Below, piece after piece: positions 33,186 to 41,261 of a DNA stretch of 64,000 nt. Numbering within the stretch: the stretch's first letter is position 1; every line of letters begins with the position of its first letter. The stretch lies in assembly GCA_937915375.1 (NCBI GenBank), contig CALDMO010000033.1:15826-79825 (forward strand). The letters are read 5' to 3'. Both the position numbers and the translations under genes were made by a program. The notes below the pieces were generated by a model. It ran no database searches, was not told the origin of the DNA, and worked only from the letters and a program-made list of their open reading frames with translations. Source of the stretch: an uncultured Marvinbryantia sp. (GTDB lineage Bacteria > Bacillota > Clostridia > Lachnospirales > Lachnospiraceae).

Positions 33186-35204
33186 TCATACTCGTTCAAA
33201 CAGCCGCAGTACATGAAGCGCTCTTGTCACATTGATATAGAGTGCCTGCTTTTGAAGCGGTGTCCGATACTCCTGCACATCCGGCAGAAATACTGCGTCA
33301 AATTCCAGTCCTTTGGCCAGATAAAACGGCATTACAGAAATGCCGGCTGTCAGCTTTGCACTGTCGCGATGTACAAGCGTTGCTTCCACACCGCGCCCTT
33401 TTAATTCCTCATATGCCTGACAGGACGCTGCCGCATCCAGACATAAGACAGCGCACGTATGCCATTCCTCTCTGTTTTTCAGCTGTTCGGCAATCTGGTC
33501 GTACATGTCTGTCCCATTTGCCGCCCGCTGCACCTGCACATTCTCTCCGTGACGCATCACATGCTCGGTTTCTTTTGCATATGAAAAAATATGATCCGCA
33601 TACTCCATAATTTCGATTGTCGAACGATAGCTTTTCTTCATTTCCACATAATAAATCTCTTTCCCGAAAATATTCCAAAGATACGGCATCACATCCTGCT
33701 GCTCCTCTGCCATCGTCTGCATGCGATCACCCAGAATCGTCATTGGACAGTCAAACATTTTCTGCAAAATCCGATACTGCAGATAAGAATAATCCTGCAT
33801 TTCATCAATCACCAGATGTTTTACCATCCGATGCCGAACCATCTCTGTCGTCGCGTATTTCAAATAAAGCAATGGGTAAACATCCTCATAAGGAATAACA
33901 CCGCCCGAAAGCTGCTGCTCCTTGCGGCCACTCTGACGCAGAAACAGATTGTAAAGTTCTCTGCAGTCTGTCGTTCGGTACATACGGTTCATTTTTTCCT
34001 GAACCAGCAGCTTTTCTTCTTCCTCCATGTCCTTATTCTGCAGAGTCTCCTGCTCATCAATCAAATATTCCGCAATTTTGTTCATGCGGGCAAAAATCGG
34101 CACATCGCAAAGCTTTTCATAGAAAAACGCCGAGATTTTTTCTGCGGACATCTCCATTTTTTTATAAGAAAAATCGCGGATATCAACCGCTTCCCACTCC
34201 AGCTGCAAAATAAACTCATCGAGTTCACTGACAAATGCGCGCGTTCGCTTATAAGCTGCCTCCGGATGTTCTTTCCCGTGCAGAGCGCGCTCCAGCTCAT
34301 CACAGCGATCTTCCGACTCACCGAATAGGCGCAGTTCCCGATACGCATAATCGTCAAACGTCATCTCACAGACGTTTTCCTCTCCAAGTTCCGGCAGAAT
34401 ATGAGAAATATAATCCCCGAACACGCCATTCGGTGAAAGAACCAGAATCTGCGCTGCGCGCAGGGTTTCGCGGTTATGATACAAAAGATACGCAATTCGA
34501 TGCAGCGCCACGGAGGTCTTGCCGCTTCCGGCACACCCCTGCACCACCAGGATACGATGCTGTCTGTCGCGAATAATGCTGTTCTGCTCTTTTTGTATCG
34601 TAGTGACAATGCTTTTCAGCTTTGCATCTGTCTGTTCCGACAGCGCCTGCTGCAAAATTTCATCATCAATATTCATCTCATTTTCCAGCACATATTTCAG
34701 TCTACCGCCGCGAATCTTATATTGACGCTTGCGGGTAATCTCTCCTTCCAGCACGCCCATCGGCGCCGTAAACTTCGCCGGTCCCTTATCGTAATCATAA
34801 AAAAGCCCGGATACCGGCGCGCGCCAATCAAAAACGAGTGGCTGTGCCGCATGTTCCTTTGCCAGATTTCCGACGCCGATATAATAAACTTCCGGTTCCT
34901 CCTCGCCCTCATAACAAAAATCCACTCTTCCGAAATAGGGCGAATCCAACATTTTTTGATAACGCGTCCGTTCCTTTGCATAGGCTTCCTGCTGTGTGAG
35001 TCTGGTTTTTAACGCCTGCCTGTTGTCGTACATTTCATAGCCATACTCATCAAACTCGGCATAATTTTCCCAGAAATATTCGTTCATGCTCTCCAGATCT
35101 TTCGCATTATCACCCATCTTTTTCGACAGTGCCGCAAGATTGGTCTCTATTGTTTCCAGCGTCTGTTTCAGATACTGTTCTTCCTGTCTGTTCATTGCTT
35201 TCAT
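33186..35204 (-). CDS. helD: HelD-like superfamily 1 helicase (RNA polymerase recycling ATPase)
   Basis: 672 residues. The N-terminal 180 residues include a long coiled coil and the HelD-specific segment Gly-Arg-Val-Asp-Phe; Walker A Gly-Cys-Ala-Gly-Ser-Gly-Lys-Thr lies near residue 222. The UvrD-like core continues with Val-Ile-Asp-Glu-Met-Gln-Asp-Tyr (motif II) and ends Gln-Ala-Leu-Tyr-Ile-Asn-Val-Thr-Arg-Ala (motif VI). In Gram-positive bacteria HelD dislodges stalled RNA polymerase from DNA. It starts four bases after the small upstream gene's stop. Whether it is HelD proper or a related UvrD-like helicase cannot be settled here. Confidence 0.85.
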   Translation of the reverse strand: MKAMNRQEEQYLKQTLETIETNLAALSKKMGDNAKDLESMNEYFWENYAEFDEYGYEMYDNRQALKTRLTQQEAYAKERTRYQKMLDSPYFGRVDFCYEGEEEPEVYYIGVGNLAKEHAAQPLVFDWRAPVSGLFYDYDKGPAKFTAPMGVLEGEITRKRQYKIRGGRLKYVLENEMNIDDEILQQALSEQTDAKLKSIVTTIQKEQNSIIRDRQHRILVVQGCAGSGKTSVALHRIAYLLYHNRETLRAAQILVLSPNGVFGDYISHILPELGEENVCEMTFDDYAYRELRLFGESEDRCDELERALHGKEHPEAAYKRTRAFVSELDEFILQLEWEAVDIRDFSYKKMEMSAEKISAFFYEKLCDVPIFARMNKIAEYLIDEQETLQNKDMEEEEKLLVQEKMNRMYRTTDCRELYNLFLRQSGRKEQQLSGGVIPYEDVYPLLYLKYATTEMVRHRMVKHLVIDEMQDYSYLQYRILQKMFDCPMTILGDRMQTMAEEQQDVMPYLWNIFGKEIYYVEMKKSYRSTIEIMEYADHIFSYAKETEHVMRHGENVQVQRAANGTDMYDQIAEQLKNREEWHTCAVLCLDAAASCQAYEELKGRGVEATLVHRDSAKLTAGISVMPFYLAKGLEFDAVFLPDVQEYRTPLQKQALYINVTRALHVLRLFERV

Positions 35205-35207
35205 ACC

Positions 35208-35441
35208 CTACCAGTCCTTCATGATGTCCATAATCGCCATTTCATAATCCTCAAAAAACTCCTCTGTCCTTCCGGCGTTTTTTACATTGCTCTCAGCGCC
35301 GTATCCACCATCCGAAAATTCCCAGATGTGGTAACTCAGACCTCTGTATGTAAAATCAATACTGCCAAGCCCTCTCTCTTCTGTATATGTAAAAGGTATC
35401 TGTTTTTTATTCATAAACTGCTGTAATTTTTCCAACCGCAT
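35208..35441 (-). CDS. Conserved hypothetical protein, 77 residues
   Basis: Soluble, acidic and without signal peptide. It contains Tyr-His-Ile-Trp-Glu-Phe and Gly-Gly-Tyr-Gly-Ala-Glu-Ser-Asn, a compact alpha/beta pattern; I do not recognise a family. AGGAGAAGAA precedes the ATG, and it is four bases from the helD-like gene, so the two are cotranscribed. It could be a partner of that protein, but only position suggests it. Confidence 0.65.
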   Translation of the reverse strand: MRLEKLQQFMNKKQIPFTYTEERGLGSIDFTYRGLSYHIWEFSDGGYGAESNVKNAGRTEEFFEDYEMAIMDIMKDW

Positions 35442-35535
35442 ATTTCTTCTCCTTTCCGCCGTTAAAAATGCTGTTTTATTATTTTACCACATAACCCCTT
35501 TTTTACAAAACCTTTTTTAGAGCCGCTATTCCGTT

Positions 35536-35590
35536 CAAAAACAGGATCTTGCCTGTAACATCTTATTTTGCTGCAGACAAAATCCTGTTT
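35536..35590 (-). terminator. Terminator of the GPH transporter gene
   Basis: On the minus strand AAACAGGAT (35582-35590) pairs with ATCCTGTTT (35539-35547), with further pairing inward (TTGTCTG/CAGGCAA), and TTTG follows. Confidence 0.6.
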
Positions 35591-35597
35591 CTGAAAG

Positions 35598-36989
35598 TCA
35601 TCCTCTTCTTCGTCGCTCCAGCTCTGCCGCATTATACTCCACCTGCCTTTTGCCAAGCGGATAAAGAAACATCAGCACCGCCGCGCAAAGCAGATAAACC
35701 ACGCCGGGGAAGATCGTTGCCAGACGGTAAATACTATCGGCTACCTGCTGCGTCTGTGCGGCAGCCAACTCATCATAACCGATAAACGCCAATGCCCAGC
35801 CGCTCAATCCTCCTGCAATAGCCTGCCCGATTTTTCTTGCAAAGGAATAAATCCCATAAATCGTTCCATCGTCGCGCACACCTGTGCGCACCTCTTTTTC
35901 GTCAATCACATCACTGACCATCGCATAGCACTGCATCTGTAAAAAATACATGCCCAGCATTGCCAGAAATACCAGCGCCATAAACAGATACACATTTGTA
36001 ATACGGATCAGACCAGCTGCGACAAATAGACTCCCTGCAAATGCCATTCCCGCCGCGCTGCATTCCTTTTTTCCAAACCGCACAGATAGTCTGGTTGACA
36101 CCAGCGCTAATATGAGCATCACCGGCAGCTGCTGCATACCAAACAGTGCAAGCGCTTTTGTATTGCGAAAATAATCGGCAAAAAGATAATTGTTAACCCC
36201 CTGCGTCATCAAAGTCGCAAGCAGCAGCAAGATTGCCGAAAAAATAATACCGATCAGCGCCCTGCTGGACAAAATTTCGCCCAAGAAACTCCTTCCGTGA
36301 AGTTTTGTCCTTTCTTTAGACGGCGTAATCACCACCCGCTCTGTCGTCAGATAATAGCACAGCAAATATGCCACTACTGCCAATATTGAAAACACACCGG
36401 CAATTCGTGTAAAATTAGCTGCATTTACTACCTGATTTCCATTCGCATCCGTATAATAAACAATCAACGGCGTCATCGTCGTAATACCGATACTGGCGAT
36501 CGATGCCCCCATTGATCGAAATACGGAGAGGGAACTTCTGTCTTTTACATCCGGCGAAAGTACAGAAACCATCGAACCATATGGAATATTAATTGCTGTA
36601 TAAAAAACAGATCCCCACAAAATATATGTCACAAACATATACGTCACTTTCAGCCAGTACGGCGCGCTCTGCATACCTGACTGATAAATCAGAAAAGATG
36701 CCAATGCAACCGGACCGCACATCCTCAAAATCCATGGTCGAAAGCGGCCATTTTTCCCCGCCTGCATCTTGTCCACAAGCCGCCCCATACCAATATCAGT
36801 GAACGCGTCCAGACATCTGGCAATCAGAAACATCGTCCCGATCAGACCAGTGCTGATCCCCATTACTTTAGAATAAAATACCATCACATACGTACTGGCA
36901 AAGATAAAGGTAAAATCATTTCCGATGTCCCCCATCAGATAACCGATCTTATCACGAAGTCCAAACGGAACCGCTGTGTGTTTTATCAT
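35598..36989 (-). CDS. GPH-type (glycoside-pentoside-hexuronide) cation symporter
   Basis: 463 residues with 12 hydrophobic segments. The start Lys-Ile-Gly-Tyr-Leu-Met-Gly-Asp-Ile-Gly-Asn-Asp and Asp-Ala-Phe-Thr-Asp-Ile-Gly-Met-Gly are the first-loop signature of the MelB/UidP family. It imports a sugar or glycoside with a cation. No catabolic gene is adjacent; GH125 at 39.8 kb and uxaAB at 7.5 kb are the nearest carbohydrate enzymes. The C-terminus is Arg-rich. Confidence 0.9.
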   Translation of the reverse strand: MIKHTAVPFGLRDKIGYLMGDIGNDFTFIFASTYVMVFYSKVMGISTGLIGTMFLIARCLDAFTDIGMGRLVDKMQAGKNGRFRPWILRMCGPVALASFLIYQSGMQSAPYWLKVTYMFVTYILWGSVFYTAINIPYGSMVSVLSPDVKDRSSLSVFRSMGASIASIGITTMTPLIVYYTDANGNQVVNAANFTRIAGVFSILAVVAYLLCYYLTTERVVITPSKERTKLHGRSFLGEILSSRALIGIIFSAILLLLATLMTQGVNNYLFADYFRNTKALALFGMQQLPVMLILALVSTRLSVRFGKKECSAAGMAFAGSLFVAAGLIRITNVYLFMALVFLAMLGMYFLQMQCYAMVSDVIDEKEVRTGVRDDGTIYGIYSFARKIGQAIAGGLSGWALAFIGYDELAAAQTQQVADSIYRLATIFPGVVYLLCAAVLMFLYPLGKRQVEYNAAELERRRRG

Positions 36990-37013
36990 GTTCTACGCTC
37001 CTTCGGTATCTTA

Positions 37014-37445
37014 CTATAAGTAATCCCTTAATTCTTTTACCAGTGTTTCTTCCGCTTCGATCACATCTTTTGCCAGTTTTTTTGTTTTATTGTCGGCTGC
37101 CTGATACTGATGCAGATATCGGTAAAGTGATTTTACACCCATATTACAGCCATCCGTAATTAAATCTGCCACTGCGCGGTCAGAATCTTCACCCATTAGT
37201 TTTGCATTTGTCTTTACCCAGGACATCATTTTTGCCATAGCCGGCGGTTCTTTTCCCTCGTCATGATATTGATTAAGATATTTATGCGTATCTTCTCCCA
37301 GCTTCGTATGTGTCTCGCGGCTTTGGCATAGTAAATTCTTCAGTTCACTGCTGCGCACGTGACTCATCACATCATCAAGAGAAGAAATCCCCATTTTTAT
37401 CCCGGCATTACATTCTTTTAACAGTTTAATCGTATCATCTTCCAT
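37014..37445 (-). CDS. Ferritin-like four-helix protein, DUF2383-like
   Basis: 143 residues, predominantly helical. Early Ala-Gly-Ile-Lys-Met-Gly-Ile-Ser-Ser-Leu-Asp and Met-Gly-Val-Lys-Ser-Leu repeat one another, as in a two-fold four-helix bundle; Glu and His residues occur on each helix, though I cannot confirm a metal site. DUF2383/PA2169-like proteins are stress- or spore-linked. Its ribosome-binding site AAAGGAGG is inside a stem-loop (37449-37493), so translation may be controlled. Confidence 0.6.
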   Translation of the reverse strand: MEDDTIKLLKECNAGIKMGISSLDDVMSHVRSSELKNLLCQSRETHTKLGEDTHKYLNQYHDEGKEPPAMAKMMSWVKTNAKLMGEDSDRAVADLITDGCNMGVKSLYRYLHQYQAADNKTKKLAKDVIEAEETLVKELRDYL

Positions 37446-37448
37446 AAG

Positions 37449-37493
37449 AAAAACCTCCTTTTGTGGATTAAGATATCCACTTGGGAGGTTTTT
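37449..37493 (-). promoter_or_regulatory. Terminator-like hairpin enclosing a ribosome-binding site
   Basis: On the minus strand AAAAACCTCC (37484-37493) pairs with GGAGGTTTTT (37449-37458), continued inward by GTGGAT (37463-37468)/ATCCAC (37475-37480). The 3' arm contains the GGAGG of the gene at 37445 and ends in TTTTT, so the same structure could end transcription from the 4Fe-4S gene and mask translation. Confidence 0.6.
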
Positions 37494-37496
37494 ATA

Positions 37497-38348
37497 CTAT
37501 CCATTTTTTTCTTTGCGGGAGCCAAATCCCATATGAATCGCCTTTACCGGACAGACTGCTTTACAATTTCCGCAACGGATACATTCCGCTGAATTTGGTG
37601 TTTTCACAGGATCAACATCCATCTTGCAGACGCTGACACATTTGCCGCAGCCCACACATTTATGATGATCCACTTCCAAATGATACATACTGATTTTATT
37701 CAGCAGACCATAAATCGCGCCGAGCGGACAAAGCGCTTTACAGAAAAAGCGATAAATCAGCACACAGCCGACAATTGTTCCGATCAAAATCACCGCCTTC
37801 ACAAAAAACAGCGGACCAATCGTTTGACGCAGTTCATCATGCATTGTCAAAAGTGGTATTCCGCCCTCCAGTGTTCCGGCCGGACAGATATACTGGCAAA
37901 AAGCCGGCTTGCCCATCCCCATAAAGTTTGTCACTGTAATCGGCAAAAGAATCACAAACACCGCCAGAATTACATATTTTATATACTTTACCCAGCGCCA
38001 GAGTCTGAATTTCGGAGACGGTATTTTATGTATCACTTCCTGTATCAGACCAAACGGACACAACCATCCGCATACTGCTCTTCCAAGAAGCACGCCAACC
38101 GCCAGCAAAAATCCAACCACATAAAAGCTGAATTTAAAGTCCATCGATCCACTGACTGCCTGCAATGCCCCGATCGGACACGCAAGCGACGCAGCCGGAC
38201 AAGAATAGCAGTTCAGACCCGGATTACAGAATTGTTTCCATTTTCCCTCGTAAATCTTACCTCCGACAAAATTCGTCATATGAACATTTGAAAATCCAAA
38301 TGCAGCAATCTGCAGCAGCTTTCGTTTCACTCCATGTGTTAATTTCAT
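37497..38348 (-). CDS. Polytopic 4Fe-4S membrane protein (NapH/CcoG-like)
   Basis: 283 residues. Four or five hydrophobic segments carry Cys motifs near the membrane (Trp-Leu-Cys-Pro-Phe-Gly, Tyr-Ile-Cys-Pro-Ala-Gly, Ala-Leu-Cys-Pro-Leu-Gly), and the C-terminus has two classical 4Fe-4S ferredoxin motifs (Cys-Val-Gly-Cys-Gly-Lys-Cys and Cys-Ile-Arg-Cys-Gly-Asn-Cys). It is placed to move electrons from the cytoplasm across the membrane. It follows a 48-residue CXXC protein and a TlpA-like thioredoxin on the same strand; together they probably keep extracytoplasmic thiols reduced. No nap genes are near, so periplasmic nitrate reductase maturation is not indicated. Confidence 0.88.
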   Translation of the reverse strand: MKLTHGVKRKLLQIAAFGFSNVHMTNFVGGKIYEGKWKQFCNPGLNCYSCPAASLACPIGALQAVSGSMDFKFSFYVVGFLLAVGVLLGRAVCGWLCPFGLIQEVIHKIPSPKFRLWRWVKYIKYVILAVFVILLPITVTNFMGMGKPAFCQYICPAGTLEGGIPLLTMHDELRQTIGPLFFVKAVILIGTIVGCVLIYRFFCKALCPLGAIYGLLNKISMYHLEVDHHKCVGCGKCVSVCKMDVDPVKTPNSAECIRCGNCKAVCPVKAIHMGFGSRKEKNG

Positions 38349-38354
38349 CTGCTG

Positions 38355-38501
38355 TCACCCCAATCCGATACATTCCAAACAAATATTCACCGCCTTGGTA
38401 AGTACGATCCCCATCTCGCCACGCGACACGCCGTACGTCAGAAATGCGGCCGCCATAACAAAGCCCGCTGCCTGAAAAATCCGTTTCGTTTTATTTTTCA
38501 C
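38355..38501 (-). CDS. CD1871A-family CXXC small membrane protein
   Basis: 48 residues from a GTG at 38501 that overlaps the last codons of the TlpA-like gene; GGAGG lies about nine bases before it. The sequence begins Met-Lys-Asn-Lys-Thr-Lys-Arg, then has one hydrophobic segment (about 10-24), and ends Lys-Ala-Val-Asn-Ile-Cys-Leu-Glu-Cys-Ile-Gly-Leu-Gly, the signature of the small clostridial CXXC proteins found beside 4Fe-4S membrane proteins. The stop is six bases before the next gene. The Cys pair could accept or hand on electrons between the membrane protein and the thioredoxin. Easily missed because of its size and GTG start. Confidence 0.8.
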   Translation of the reverse strand: MKNKTKRIFQAAGFVMAAAFLTYGVSRGEMGIVLTKAVNICLECIGLG

Positions 38502-39621
38502 TCAAAAAATCCTCCACAAATGCTTTGTATCCAGCTACATTTGCGCCAACGATTGGTTCTCCGACCAGTGCTCCCGTCTTATCTACAAAAATAGTTGTCG
38601 GTACACCGACTACTTTAGAAAGCAACTCATTCATTTCTGCCGTCGGAATCAGATTGACAAATCCTGCTCCCGCCTTTTCCATAATCTTAGAAGCCAGTTC
38701 CAGACGTTCTGTGTCCCCATCTCCGGCAATATCTGACACCAAACCGACAATCTGCACATTTTCCGGCAATTCTTTTTCCCATTCGCCCAGTTCAGGCATT
38801 TCCTCAATACATGGTGTACAGAAAGTTCCCCAAATATTTAATACTGTCAGATCCTTCCCTGCAAAGATATCTTCTGTCACTTCATTTCCTGCAAGATCCT
38901 TTGTAGTAAAAGCCGGCATTTGGGCCGGATACCCTGCTGCCACAGCCGTCTGCTCCTCTACCTCTGAAAAAGTCATCGTCTCCTTGATCGTCTGCAGATA
39001 GTCAAGACAAGCCTTGTAATTTTTCGTCTCTGTTTCATCCATCTCCCCTTTATCCTGCTCCAGTGTAGAGATCAGATACACATAACCATTATTTTCAGCA
39101 AACTCCTCTGTGTTTTCCAGACCAGTCATTTCATCCAGTACCACGCCGTCCGCAATCTGCTTGTCATATTCCTCTTTTTCTACCAGCGTCACTGCCATCA
39201 TAAAATGCATATGTGCCGCCTGTTCCTCATTGAACTCGTTAATGATCTCCTCTGTCAGTTCCTCTTCCGGCATGGCAAAAATTTCACTTATACGCTCATC
39301 CAGAAGTTCTTTATAATAATAGTACACCAGCGCCATCGGATAACCGTTCGGATTACCGTCATACGCCTGCACCTCCAGTCCCATATCTCTATATTTCTTT
39401 TCGATAGAAAAAGACAGTCCGCAGGACGGAACCGCAATCTCCTGCACTTCTCTTTCCGCGTTTTCCATATCCTCTTTTTTTGCTGCTTCCGTATCCGTCT
39501 CGCCTTCGGCTGCAGTCTCCTTCTGCGTGTCTTCGGCTTTTGCCGTGTATTCACCGCCTGCAAACAGCGTCATTCCCATCAAAACTGCCATCATCATAAC
39601 TGTAAGTTTCTTTTTCGTCAT
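38491..39621 (-). CDS. TlpA-like extracytoplasmic thioredoxin-family protein
   Basis: 376 residues. Signal peptide (about 1-28, Ala-Lys-Ala end), no lipobox. After an acidic linker comes a domain of about 170 residues that I do not recognise, then the redoxin domain (about 238-376). The redox motif is Phe-Cys-Thr-Pro-Cys in Trp-Gly-Thr-Phe-Cys-Thr-Pro-Cys, with cis-Pro in Val-Gly-Val-Pro-Thr-Thr. It is the first of three genes, with a consensus-like promoter at 39720-39748. It probably reduces disulfides on surface proteins, recharged through the small CXXC protein and the Fe-S protein. Confidence 0.88.
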   Translation of the reverse strand: MTKKKLTVMMMAVLMGMTLFAGGEYTAKAEDTQKETAAEGETDTEAAKKEDMENAEREVQEIAVPSCGLSFSIEKKYRDMGLEVQAYDGNPNGYPMALVYYYYKELLDERISEIFAMPEEELTEEIINEFNEEQAAHMHFMMAVTLVEKEEYDKQIADGVVLDEMTGLENTEEFAENNGYVYLISTLEQDKGEMDETETKNYKACLDYLQTIKETMTFSEVEEQTAVAAGYPAQMPAFTTKDLAGNEVTEDIFAGKDLTVLNIWGTFCTPCIEEMPELGEWEKELPENVQIVGLVSDIAGDGDTERLELASKIMEKAGAGFVNLIPTAEMNELLSKVVGVPTTIFVDKTGALVGEPIVGANVAGYKAFVEDFLSEK

Positions 39622-39719
39622 AGTCCATCTCCTTTTCTAATTATTCTCCATAAAGTCCTTTTTCACTCTTTTCAGACCATTTTAACTACATTTCTTTATG
39701 TATCACAAATGTTATGTTC

Positions 39720-39748
39720 ATTATAATCTGCCGTTCTCCAGCGGTCAA
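39720..39748 (-). promoter_or_regulatory. Promoter of the thiol-redox operon
   Basis: On the minus strand TTGACC (39743-39748), 17-base spacer, TATAAT (39720-39725). The leader is about 95 bases. Confidence 0.75.
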
Positions 39749-39820
39749 CGAATTTTTCTGCAGTTTATCTTTATGGTTTGTCCACCTTAAATTCCTCCTG
39801 CTTTGTTTGCAATATTCTTC

Positions 39821-41098
39821 TTATTTCTTGAGGTGATATCCAAGATAATCCAAAAACAGCTCAGAATACATCGCGTTTGCCCATGAGAACCACTCTCTTG
39901 TATATCTCGTATCATCCTCACAGCAGAAGCCCTCATGCATCATGTTTTTACCAGCGGTTGTCGCCTCCATATTTTCCAGGATTCTGCGCTTTTCTTCCCT
40001 ATCATCCGTTGTCAGACCTTCCATCGCCATCGCGATATGCCAAACATATCCGGACGGTGTGTGCGGGCTACCGATTCCCTGCGCTGCCTTTCCTTTAAAG
40101 AAATATGGATTTGCATCACTGAACAGCAGCTTTCTGGTATTAACCGCTGTCTCTTTGTCTGCCGGATAGCCAAGATAACTCATAGATAACAAGCTCGGCA
40201 CGTTCGCATCATCCATTAGATTGAACATTCCGTAACCGTCTGTTTCATACGCATACACCGTACCAAACTCTTCTGTGAAAGTCTTTCCAAACTGCTCGAT
40301 CGCCTCATGTACTTCCGCCTGCAGCGCGGCCGCTCTGTCCGCCAGATCCTGATTCTGATAAATCTCCTCTGCGATTTCTTTCAGATAACCAAGCGCTACT
40401 ACTGCAAACATATTTGCCGGAATCAGATAGCCATAGGTACAGGCATCGTCACTCGGACGAAATCCTGACCAGATCAGGCCGATTCCCGATTTTGTCAATG
40501 CGCCTTTCCCCTCGCGCGAAAGCGTATCGCGGAAAAATCCGTTATTTCTCACAAAACGATAAGCCGATTTTTCTTCATGATACTGCTCTGTCGTAAATAC
40601 CTGAAGAATTTTCTCCGCACCGCTGATAAACAGATCGTTAAACTGACTGGTACATCCGGTGTTTTTCCAGAGAAGATACGCCAACTGAATCGGATAGCAA
40701 AGAGAATCAATCTCAAATTTGCGTTCCCACACCCACGGATTCTGATCGGGATCGTCTTTTTCCCAGCACGCGCCGCTGTCGCTGTCGTTAAATGCATTCG
40801 CGTATTCGTCTGTACAGATATACTGGAACTGTCTGCGCACCAGACCGGCAATCAGTTCGCGGATCTCTTCATCCTCTTTTGCCAAAAACAGATATGGACG
40901 CAGCTGCGCCGCGCTGTCTCTCAGCCACATAGCCGGGATATCTCCGGTAATCACATGCGTCGTGCCGTCTCCCATCGGTTTCACCGTTGTATTTAAAGTA
41001 TTCGTATAGCAGTTGATAAACAACTCCATCAAATGCGGACATTCCGCCGCTTTTTCTTTTACTTCCTCTAAAAATTTGTCCATTGTTTCCTGAATCAT
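39821..41098 (-). CDS. GH125 exo-alpha-1,6-mannosidase
   Basis: 425 residues from the ATG at 41098, which follows CAGGAGGGTG; ten upstream codons lack a ribosome-binding site. The family landmarks Met-Trp-Leu-Arg-Asp-Ser (near residue 56), Trp-Val-Trp-Glu-Arg-Lys-Phe-Glu-Ile-Asp-Ser-Leu and Ser-Gly-Phe-Arg-Pro-Ser-Asp-Asp are present, as is Ser-Pro-His-Thr. It removes terminal alpha-1,6-mannose, probably from host N-glycans or yeast mannan fragments. No signal peptide, so it acts on imported oligosaccharides. It stands alone without a GH38/GH92 neighbour. Confidence 0.92.
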   Translation of the reverse strand: MIQETMDKFLEEVKEKAAECPHLMELFINCYTNTLNTTVKPMGDGTTHVITGDIPAMWLRDSAAQLRPYLFLAKEDEEIRELIAGLVRRQFQYICTDEYANAFNDSDSGACWEKDDPDQNPWVWERKFEIDSLCYPIQLAYLLWKNTGCTSQFNDLFISGAEKILQVFTTEQYHEEKSAYRFVRNNGFFRDTLSREGKGALTKSGIGLIWSGFRPSDDACTYGYLIPANMFAVVALGYLKEIAEEIYQNQDLADRAAALQAEVHEAIEQFGKTFTEEFGTVYAYETDGYGMFNLMDDANVPSLLSMSYLGYPADKETAVNTRKLLFSDANPYFFKGKAAQGIGSPHTPSGYVWHIAMAMEGLTTDDREEKRRILENMEATTAGKNMMHEGFCCEDDTRYTREWFSWANAMYSELFLDYLGYHLKK

Positions 41099-41205
41099 AG
41101 CACCCTCCTGCTTCGTTTTCAATCGCATTTATTCTATCAGAAAATCTCTTTTTCTGCAGTGTAACATCTATAGAAATATCAAACAGAAACACTCTTTTTA
41201 CATAG

Positions 41206-41250
41206 AAAAATACCCAATCCAACAGCACTTACCTGCTGTCGAATTGGGTA
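41206..41250 (-). terminator. Terminator of the CofE-like gene
   Basis: TACCCAAT (41211-41218) pairs with ATTGGGTA (41243-41250), with ACAGCA/TGCTGT inside; TTTTT follows on the minus strand. Confidence 0.85.
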
Positions 41251-41261
41251 TTTATCTCATC

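Noticed and set aside
37497..38348. NapH of periplasmic nitrate reduction
   Set aside because: No nap gene or cytochrome c maturation gene is nearby; the neighbours are thiol-redox proteins.
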